From: Girardinichthys multiradiatus
Taxonomy: Eukaryota > Chordata > Actinopteri > Cyprinodontiformes > Goodeidae
DNA: 64,000 nt
NCBI RefSeq assembly: GCF_021462225.1
Contig: NC_061798.1
Location: 24,839,320-24,903,319 of the forward strand
Reading direction: 5' to 3'
The notes under the pieces: generated by a model
The model's database searches: none
The model's input: only the letters and a program-made list of their open reading frames with translations
Told to the model about the DNA's origin: nothing
Translations under genes and position numbers: made by a program
Shown here: positions 12,241 to 21,500 of the stretch, one piece after another
Layout of the letters: the number at the start of each line of letters is the position of its first letter
Numbering within the stretch: position 1 is the stretch's first letter

Positions 12241-13511
12241 CAGGGGTTGGACAATGAAACTGAAACACCTGGTATTAGAGCACAATAATTTATTAGTATG
12301 GTGTAGGGCCTCCTTTTGCGGCCAATACAGCATCAATTCGTCTTGGGAATGACATATACAAGTCCTGCTCAGTGGTCAGAGGGATTTTAAGCCATTATTC
12401 TTGCAGAATAGTGGCCAGGTCACTATGTGATAATGGTGGAGGAAAACGTTTCCTGACTCGCTCCACCAAAAAACCCCAAAGTGGCTCAATAATATTTAGA
12501 TCTGGTGACTGTGCAGGCCATGGGAGATGTTCAACTTCACTTTCATGTTCATCAAACCAATCTTTCACCAGTCTTGCTGTGTGTATTGGTGCATTGTCAT
12601 CCTGATACACGGCACCGCCTTCAGGATACAATGTTTGAACCATTGTATGCACATGGTCCTCAAGAATGGTTCGGTAGTCCTTGGCAGTAACGCGCCCATC
12701 TAGCACAAGTATTGGGCCAAGGGAATGCCATGATATGGTAGCCCAAACCATCACTGATCCACCCCCATGCTTCACTCTGGGCATGCAACAGTCTGGGTGG
12801 TACGCTTCTTTAGGGCTTCTCCACACCGTAACTCTCCCGGATGTGGGGAAAACAGTAAAGGTGGACTCATCAGAGAACAATACATGTTTTACATTGTCCA
12901 CAGCCCAAGATTTACGCTCCTTGCACCATTGAAACCAATGTTTGGCATCGGCATGAGTGACCAAAGATTTGGCTATAGCAGCCCAGCCGTGTATATTGAC
13001 CCTGTGGAGCTCCCGACGGGCAGTTCTGGTGGAAACAGGAGAGTCGAGGTGCACATTTAATTCTGCTGTGATTTAGGTAGCCGTGGTTTTATGTTTTTTT
13101 GGATAGAATCCGGGTTAGCACCTGAACATCCCTTTCAGACAGCTTCCTCTTGCGTCCACAGTTAATCCTGTTGGATGTGGTTCGTCCTTCTTGGTGGTAT
13201 GCTGACATTACCCTGGATACCGTGGCTCTTGATACATCACAAAGACTTGCTGTCTTGGTCACATATGCGCCAGCAAGACGTGCACCAACAATTTGTCCTC
13301 TTTTGAACTCTGGTATGTCACCCATAATGTTGTGTGCATTTCAATATTTTGAATAAAACTGTGCTCTTACCCTGCTAATTGAAACTTCACACTCTGCTCT
13401 TACTGGTGCAATGTGCTATCAATGAAGACTGGCTGCCAGGCTGGTCTAATTTAGCCATGAAACCTCCCACACTAAAATGACAAGTGTTTCAGTTTCATTG
13501 TCCAACCCCTG
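12241..13511 (-). mobile_element. Nearly complete Tc1/mariner element, 1271 bp, DD36E spacing
   Basis: Perfect 28-bp inverted ends (12241-12268 and 13484-13511, starting caggggttgg) are flanked by TA dinucleotides (12239-12240, 13512-13513), the Tc1/mariner target signature. The transposase reads on the minus strand and fills the interior. Sequence decay is mild, so the insertion is fairly recent. It lies inside the LTR 11691-13695. Confidence 0.85.
12395..13325 (-). pseudogene. Tc1/mariner transposase, frameshifted, with DD36E catalytic triad
   Basis: The N-terminal part (13089-13325) has MGDIPEFKRGQIVGARLAG and the helix-turn-helix DVSRATVSRVMSAYH. The C-terminal part (12395-13054) has the first catalytic Asp in VLFSDEST, the second in QDDNAPIH and the Glu in SPDLNIIEPLW. 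Thirty-six residues separate the second Asp from the Glu, the DD36E spacing reported for the Incomer group of IS630/Tc1/mariner. A shift in a seven-A run near 13098 and a TAA between the two parts disable it. The triad itself is intact. The enzyme would cut and paste its element at TA sites. Confidence 0.8.
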
Positions 13512-13699
13512 TATTTCAAATCAACATCCTCTCCCTCAAACAAATCCTTGTCTCATTTACAGTAAGCTGCTGTAGCACACACATCCCAGGACCCACCTGT
13601 CAACTCCTTCTGTTTTCAATAAACCTTTCAAACCTGCATAACCTCCTGAGAGTATTTTTTGCATGTGGGCCAAAAAGCTTCCACAAGCCATGACAAAAA

Positions 13700-14048
13700 A
13701 AGGTGTTTGTTGGATTAAATTGCTTTATTTTAGTAAATATAACATAAGGTAAAATTATTCATGTTTTTTTGCTTTCAACTAACATAATACAATTATGTGG
13801 AACCTGTTTCAGATCTTTTTTTTTTTTTTGAGCATACACTGTCACATCAGTGATTCAGTTTAAATTTCTCGATGACTTCAGATTAAGGTATTTGTAGGTT
13901 GGTAATTTTCATCAAATCGTGGCAATCTTTTGTTCCTGAAACATTAACCATTTCATATCAGTATGGAAATCTAGCAAGTTTGTTTTCCAAGTTAGATTGT
14001 ATTTTAGAAGTTTTTCTTTTTTTTTTCTCTCTCTCTCTTTTTTTAGCA
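13700..14048. other. AT-rich spacer
   Basis: Contains T runs at about 13815-13828 and 14018-14042 (TTTTTT(CT)n). No gene or repeat identified. Confidence 0.5.
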
Positions 14049-14049
14049 G

Positions 14050-14662
14050 TGTACATGGTCAGCCATAACATTACGACCAACTGTCCAATGGAGCGTTGTG
14101 CTCCTTTTTTTTTTTTTTGTTTGCTTTCAACAGCAGCATGACCTGCTGTGACAATGACTTTGCTTGAACCCTAAAAGGATATTGTGGGTTCTTGCCCCAA
14201 AATACAATAAGCAGATCCTTTAGATCCTAGTGGGATGGAGTCTCTGTGGATTGGACTTGTATGTCCAGTGAAACCTGGTTTGCTCAACTGGATTCAGGAA
14301 TGAGGAGTTTGGAGGCCAACTTAAGACCTCCATGAAATGGACTCAATGGTCTGCATGGTAGACAGGCATTCATGTGATTATAAAAGAAAATGTGATTAAT
14401 TGGACCACACAACTCTGTTTCATCATTCTGTGGTCCAGTTCTGATTTTGAAGAGTCCATTGTTGGTGTTTTCAGACCACCTATTGATTGCTCTGCAGTTG
14501 TGCATTACCATGCACCACTTGGGCCAGCCTTTGCTCCCAATAAATATCCATAACACTGTTGCTAGTGCACCATTGTTGCTTCCATGAACCACTTTAGATC
14601 CATACTGATCACTGCAAACCAAAGAACACCACACAATAGCTGCACTTTTGGAGATGCTCCGA
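14050..14662 (+). mobile_element. Tc1/mariner relic (third family)
   Basis: Starts gtgtacatggtcagccataacattacgacc, the recognisable end of a fish Tc1-like family, and ends tttggagatgctccg. Interior fragments such as tgtggattggacttg and catgtgattataaaagaaaa are consistent, but no transposase frame is recoverable. The right end is truncated. Confidence 0.45.
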
Positions 14663-14699
14663 AAAAAAAAAAAATATTGAATTGGATTCATGCTAATGG

Positions 14700-15348
14700 T
14701 GTAAGGTTCAGGACGGAGGACCCAGAATTTCAGCCAGAAACAGAATAAAAGTTAAAAGATTTATTCAGAAGCATCGCACAGATACTCAGGACTCCACCAC
14801 CTGGGAACGGAGAGGCAGGTTAGTGGCTTGAAAAAGCTTGGGTAAATATATATAATTCCAGAGAAGCCACCCACCTTAACAGAGTCCGTGTAGGACGGAG
14901 GAATCAGAATAGGCTCCTTTGCGGTGCTGCCAGAAGTCGGATTGCCGACAGGGAGAAAGATCCAAGACTCGGTGGTCAAAGGGGGCAGTAACTGGGAGAT
15001 ACCAGGGAGGCAGACTCAGGCAGACAAATCCAGGGGCGAGGCAGGAGGCTTTGATCGAGAGGCAGAAACAAGGTCATGATCCAGAGGTGAGAGACATCCA
15101 ATGAGGGTCGGGCATGACAGGAAAAATCCAAGATGCAAAAAGTGGTCAAAAAACATGGTCAGGCAGGAAGGAATGCTGGACATCTACTAACTGTTAGGTT
15201 TTCAAAAATCTGGCACCGTCTGCCTGTCTGAGGGCTGAATATAACTGCAGAAATACAGGTGCATGGTATGACTGTGATTGCGCTCCAGCGCAGCAGCAGA
15301 CAGGTGAAGCAGATTAGCCAATTACATGAAGACAGAGCAGGCATAACA
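14700..15348 (-). mobile_element. Solo LTR, 649 bp, with perfect 5-bp target duplication
   Basis: Plus-strand ends are TGTAAGGTTC and GCATAACA, flanked by identical AATGG (14695-14699 and 15349-15353). On the minus strand a TATA-like attatatatattta lies at 14841-14853 and an AATAAA at 14760-14765, which sets orientation. There is no internal retroelement sequence on either side. Intact ends and a perfect duplication argue for solo LTR formation rather than truncation. Confidence 0.75.
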
Positions 15349-15353
15349 AATGG

Positions 15354-16147
15354 AGAACAAAATGTAGGGTTTTGATGAAGCAAATAATCAAGTCAGTGCC
15401 AAATGGTAAGGCAAAAATTTAAACTTTTTGAAGCTCAAAAACCTCTTGTTGGCCCAGCTTGAGTTTTTTTCAGTAACTATCATAACTTCACATCACCAAA
15501 AAGTCATTTTGGAGTAATAAGGATATTGTTTTGCAATGTAAAATTCTTCTGACCCCATTTGCTATCACCCCTGTTTTTCCCAATTAAATAGTTAAGCAAG
15601 TGGCCTATTTTTCTTTAAAAGTTTCCCAGTCATTCAAAATAACTTTTTTCTGGGTGAGGTTTAAATCAGAAACCCACAGGGCCCTAATTCACAAAGGCAA
15701 CCACTAAATTAGTCATATGCACTGGTCACATGTATCTCTGCTCTTTAAAGAAGGGTATCTTGTGATGGAGACAAACTCAGTTCTGTTTTTAGGACATTAA
15801 GTGTGGGATTGCTGTGTCTCCCACATGACCCCACATTTCTCTTGCAGCTGATCCAGGACTCCTCTACTTCTGCTTCCCCTGCTTATCTCTGTAAGCATAT
15901 GCCAAGCCATCTGAAGATCACGCTGGAGTGAAGGGGTAGGATTGGGATTTTTTAAGAGTTATTAGGGCCAGGGAACGTAGAAAGTAGAGCAAGGCCGTGG
16001 TGATTACATCTTGAAATTCCATGACATTCTTTAAGGGCATCTGACTGTCTTAGTAAGAATGGGAACACAGAAAAAAACTGAACAAAATGTTCCTGCGATG
16101 GATTCAAGTAATTATATAATCATTGCACTTCTGCAGAAAATATAACA
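15354..16147. other. Non-repetitive intergenic block
   Basis: No reading frame of note. The part 15690-15980 has balanced composition and looks single-copy; it may be a conserved non-coding element downstream of pcdh10. Unsupported beyond that. Confidence 0.3.
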
Positions 16148-16582
16148 TACACCACCAGTCAAAAGTTTTAGATATACATTCTCATGTTTCATGACTATTT
16201 ACATTGTAGATTCTCACCAAAGGTAACAAACTGAATGAACACACATGGAAACCATATAGTAAAGAAAATGTGTAAAATAATAACAATCACCCCCCCCCCC
16301 CCCCCCCCCCCCCCATGCTTTGATTAATGCCTTATTATTGCTTTGTATTATTGCTTTGAGTATAGCATTCTCTCCCTATATCTCAGTCATCACTGCAAAG
16401 GGCGGCTACTTTAAGGAATCTAAAATATAACACATTTAGAGTTCTTATAAAATTTTTCGTTTGCTACATAATCCATATGTGTTCATTCACAGTTTTCATT
16501 CCTTTAATGAGAATCTACGTACAATGTCAATAAAACATAAAGAAAACCATTAAATGAGAAAGTGTATAAAACTTAACTGGTA
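16148..16582. mobile_element. Tc1-derived MITE with a 25-C tract
   Basis: The left arm (16148-16270: taccaccagtcaaaagtttt, aacaaactgaatgaacacac) is inverted at the right arm (16440-16582: atccatatgtgttcattcac, cttaactggta). Arms of about 125 bp and a short central core identify an internally deleted derivative of the fish Tc1-like family with caccagtcaaaagtt ends. The centre holds 25 consecutive C at 16290-16314. Confidence 0.65.
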
Positions 16583-16885
16583 TTGAATGTGAAAAGGGAT
16601 CTATGTTGTATACTTTACAAATTTTAAATTACTTTCTACTGTTTTAATTGAAATTCTATTCATTCACTATAGAATTGTATACATTTTAGGTGAAAAATGT
16701 TTGTTATCTGCAAAACGTGGAATTCAGAAAAAAATAAATAAATAAATAAAATTTTGAAAAAAGCCACATAGCCATTAGAATCCAAACAGGATTCTAATCT
16801 GTAATTGTAAACCTGGTGAACAATACATGACACCTTTTCAAGATGAACACAAGAAAACACACTTAAGAAAATTTTAATAACACTG

Positions 16886-18527
16886 TTTATTTATCACCAC
16901 TATACCTGTGTCTATGTGATTGTGTGTGTGTTTATATGTGTGTATTTGCATGTATGTGCAATATTCATCGATATGTTTAATCTGTTTCTGTGTTATGCTT
17001 ATGTTTTACTCATATGATTGTAAAGTGTTTGAAATCTTGCTGGATTGTGACAGTTTCCCATCCTGTACATCATCAAATATTCTGCTAGGAAAAATACAAT
17101 ACAGGTCATAACAATTTAAACGGTGTCTTTGCAGCACACAACAAGGCCTGGCATATGTAAACGGTAAAAGTAACATTCAAATAAAAACATTAACTTAACT
17201 GTTGGTTGGTGTAGCATTTAGCTTTTGAGGCTAAGCACTCCTTTAAATAAAACAATACACGTCTTGATTTTGTAGCACTTTGTATTATTAGATTGAGAGA
17301 CATAATGAAGTGTAAAAACTAATCAATGGTTACACAGTTTTCAGAAAAAGTATATTGTGTATATATATATATATAGTTTTATGTATATATATATAGATTT
17401 ATATTAATTTATAAGCTTTCAAAATAGTACAGTAAACACTTTGCACACATGATAAAAACCACTGAGTGTGTCTGATTGATTTTTTATAGGCCAATGGCAT
17501 CAGGAGAACTAATCCCTGTGATGGGTCATTACACTTGCTTTGCTGTCAGCTCAGGAAGGAACTGAAGAAACAATAAAAAGCATTTTAAAAGTATGAACAA
17601 ACGTGAAACATTCATTTTCTGATACTTTATTTCTAAACTCAAAAATGAGATTCAACATTAACACAGTGATTCGTCCAAATCTCCTTCCTGAAGTGGCTAG
17701 CGAAGCTTGAAAAAGGACTGAACCCAACTTTGGACCACAAGTGCCTGTCTGGAACTGTGAGTTTGAATATTCTAGAGTCTGCACACTTGAACCACACAGA
17801 AAGAAGAACAGAAACAAAAAAAGAGAAGGTATATAAAGACAAGTCAAGAAACTGGAGATACAGAATCTATTGTACTGCACTTGTTAGCTTTTTTTTTATT
17901 CCTGTACATTACCTACTCCTTCGCTCCTTTTCTCGCTTCTTCTGCTCGCTCAGTCTCTTATTGTCAGTCTCCTTTCCCCCCCAAAACAGTCTCTGTACAG
18001 CTGGCTTAGTGGTGATCATAGAAATAGCTAAAGGGTTCAGTGTGACATTGGTTGAAGTTTGTACAGAGACATTTTCTCTCGATGTAAACAGGCACACACA
18101 AATTTCTAGAGGCTAATCCCCTCTCAGGCAGGGGTGGAAATAACACCTCTCTAATTTAATTAGTCCCCCTTTGTCTTACTCACTTTAATATTTCAATTCA
18201 TTCACTCTGTAATCTTATACCATTAGAATCTTCATGTGGTCAAGAGTTTCATGCCAGTCTCAGTCCTGCTGAGAGAAATAAGGCCTTGAATTGCTCCTTG
18301 GGTATCAAGAGGTTTACAGCTACTCAGTAATTATTTCTCCTTTTTTTCTTCCTCCGCCTCCGCCAAGGTTCCATTACAGTTCGTCACAGGGAGAAAATAA
18401 AGTATAGCCATGGTTGCTGTCGTCCAGGTTGCCATTTGTTATAGTTTTGTTTCACTGTCTTTAGCATCAGTGTTGATGGTGTAGTACATAAATTCACGCT
18501 GTCTCCGACAGGTCTACGTGGAATGAG
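16886..18527 (-). other. pcdh10: Probable pcdh10 3' UTR
   Basis: The sequence following the TAG of exon 5 on the minus strand is almost free of recognisable mobile repeats for about 1.6 kb, unlike the regions either side. Minus-strand AATAAA signals occur near 17893, 17621 and 16886-16891, any of which could end the message. A short (TA)n tract sits near 17357-17395. The 18120-18330 part contains TAATTTAATTAGT and looks constrained. The real 3' end is not determinable here. Confidence 0.4.
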
Positions 18528-18547
18528 CTAGCAAATCCTTTTGCGGG
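18528..18547 (-). CDS. pcdh10: pcdh10 exon 5: 20-nt terminal coding exon (RKRIC stop)
   Basis: Preceded by a strong pyrimidine tract and acceptor (ctctttcttttcag). The first two bases, CC, complete the codon left by exon 4 (T+CC, Ser). Then come CGC AAA AGG ATT TGC TAG, that is Arg-Lys-Arg-Ile-Cys-stop. This equals the C-terminal RKRIC of mammalian PCDH10, and both the phase and the partner donor at 21956 fit. The exon is too short for ORF finders and lies 3.4 kb beyond exon 4. It also places the main 3' UTR below 18528. Confidence 0.9.
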
Positions 18548-21500
18548 CTGAAAAGAAAGAGAACACACATTCGTTAAGACAAATTAAACCTTTTTTTTTT
18601 TTCTCTTGAGGTTTTTTAGTGGCACGATCAACGTTTTTTGAAGGATACATGCCACAAAGGACCTTGTGAAGTTATTTATACACCCTAATCACTGGTCTTT
18701 ACAGCATACTACTGTAAAGCTAATTTGGAAGTGGAGTGAAAACATGTCCATCAGTGAGGATAAATTGTCAAACTCTTGTGACTGCTTAATGCATGCATAA
18801 CAGACACAAAGAGCTCTAATGGCTTCATTAATTATCAATAAATGGTCATTAAACATTATTAATTCTTTCACAGTGCAATCCTGATGATCAGAGGATTGTC
18901 TCAGTAGTGTTCACAGCTATTTGTAAATGCAAAACATGACACCTATGGTTCATAGAGGCTCTGTTTTAGTTGATTGGGACTGCCTTTTACTCATGAGGTC
19001 AGAAAAATTTAAGAAATTTTGGACCACGTTCAACGCAGATGTCATGAGCAGAAGACAATTATATTTTTAGCAAAAAAGACCATTAAACCTAAATGCTAAA
19101 TACCAATTACTTTTCACACAACCTGATGTGCAAGATGAGGATTGCTTGTCTCTGCTAAGTCACAAAAAAGAAAACAGGTTTTTGTGCAAATCATTTACCT
19201 GAGAAACAGCCCACAGCCAGGATGCAGTATCATGGATGAAGGTGGATTACATGGTGTTAAGTTGACTGGAAACGACTTCCCCATTGAATGTGTGTATCAA
19301 ATCCATTCTCTACTTTGGAGCTAATAGAATATTCATGTAATGTGGGAACTTTGAAAGAAATTGAGGGCAGCTTGAAACATACTGCCCAACTGCTTTTTTT
19401 TTTCCATTCGCTTTTTTGTATATGGAAATTCACATTTTTATTCCAATGAGAAATCACAATTTTTTCCTGGGAAAGGTAAAGCCACTTTATACTGTGCTTA
19501 TTTCCAACTATGGAAAAAAAATAGTAAAACTTTTCTAACTGGAAAATCTTGAACCCGTGGTGTAAAATCTTCCTCACCATCCCTCTTTATGTCAGGTATT
19601 GATCCATCCATAAGTAAGCAAGTTTAGACACTTGGGCTGCTTTTCAGAGCAAAATAGACTTACTCCTTGTAAAGAAGAAAAAGCGTGGGTTGTGCCTTTC
19701 ATCTCTTGAGCTATTCAGTAGGGAAGTCAGAATGCTCAAAAATGCTCAAAAATGTTGATGGAAAATGGAGGAAAGATGACATCTACATTATAAGGTAATC
19801 TGTCTTGCACTTCCTTTTCTTTGTGTTCAGTCAAATTCAAGTGTTCAGTTGCAAGTACAGATCCATCTCAATAAATGAGAATCATATTTGAGTAGTCCAG
19901 TCCAACACTTGAAACTCATTAATTACACACAGTGCAATATAATTCAAACATTTATTTCAGTTAATTTTCTGCTCATGTTGATGATTATGGCTTACAGTAA
20001 ATTGAAAGTTTATTTTCAGTTACCCTAAAAATTAAAATATTACATGAGACCAATAAAAGTGATGTTAATAGAAATGCTATGTTATGAACATGTTATAGCC
20101 TACACTAGTCCTGCACACAGATACTGACACCTCTGAAGGGCAAGTGACAAAAAGCAAATTTCTAAACAAGCAGGCTGTTCAAAACATTTTCTAGCATATT
20201 ATTGGAAGGCGACACTGAAGAGTTGCACAAGTCTCAGGGAATTCTGAAGTCTTTGAATAATTGTGAAATAAAGTCCATTCAAGAATTTGTGGGATATCCA
20301 CAAGGCATAGACTGAGGCTGCAGTCATGGCTGCAAAAGCCACCACACACAGATGTATCCAGGACATGGGGTACAGCTGTTGCATCTATATGTGTTAAGCT
20401 AGAGGCAACATCAGCAGGGGGTTATCTTGGACGGTTGCTCAGTGGTCCAAAGTTCTCTTTTTATCCATTAATTTTCTATACCGACTTAATCATTCCAGGC
20501 AAAGGGGGTTGGTGCCTTTCTCTAGGAGTCAATAGGCAATAAACTGAACAGGTTGTCAGTCCATCACAGGGTATCACTGAGACCTAAGAGCAGTTTTGAA
20601 AGGGCAATTGACATAATGTGCATTATCTTTGGATTATGGGAGAAACCCAGAACACATGGACAGAACCTACCTACACACAGAGAGAAAATGCACTCTCCAA
20701 GCAGAAAGGCTCTTGTCACAAGGCCTTCTTGCTGCAAAGCAGCAGTGCTAAAAACTCTACCATTTATTCTTCTTAAAGAAGAAAATAATATTTTACATTG
20801 AGGCCAAGAATCCACGTCCAGTGTGAAGTTTTCACACTCAGTGGCAATTTGGTGATCAGTGTCATCTGCTAGTGTTGGTCTACTGTGTTTTAATAGGTAA
20901 AACGTCAGTGCAGATAACAACAAGGAAGTTTTCCAGCACTTAAAACTCCCCTCTGCTCACAAGTTTAATGGAAAGGCTGATTTCACTTTGCAGCTGGACC
21001 TGGCACTGCCAAGAATACAGAGAATTGCTTTAATGACCATTGTATCACTGTGCTTGACTGGCCAACCTGACCAAAGCCTCATTCAGAATCTGTAAAGTAG
21101 TGTCAAGAGGAAGATGAGAGACACCCGATGCTATTAAAGCAACCTAGGCTTCCCTAAATCAGTAGAGCCACAGGCTTATCACTGCCATGCATCACTACAA
21201 TGGGTGCAATATTTCATTTAAAAGAAGTTCCAACCATATACGTCATATGCTGTACAGTACATGTACTATATATTCTACTTTTCTGAGAAACAAAATTTTG
21301 AATTTTCATTATCTGTAAACCATGATCATTAACCTAAATAAATGCTTGAAATATATCCCTCTTTGAATTGAGATGAGTTTCAGCTCTAGAGTTTCATTAC
21401 TGAAATAAATAACTTTTTAATGATATTGTAACTTATTGAGATTATCCTGTATGTCAGTGTGTATTTTGTACATGATTCATGCAAGTGTTGGTGACCTTTA

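Larger units (their letters stand above)
11691..13695 (+). mobile_element. Solo LTR split by a Tc1/mariner insertion
   Basis: Begins TGTTAGGGATC and ends CATGACA. Both flanks are AAAAA, a possible 5-bp target duplication of low complexity. It has a TATA-like aataaaagagg near 11820 and AATAAA at 13618-13623, in plus orientation. Removing the inserted 12241-13513 leaves about 732 bp, a normal LTR length. No gag or pol sequence adjoins, so it looks like a recombination-generated solo LTR. Confidence 0.5.
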
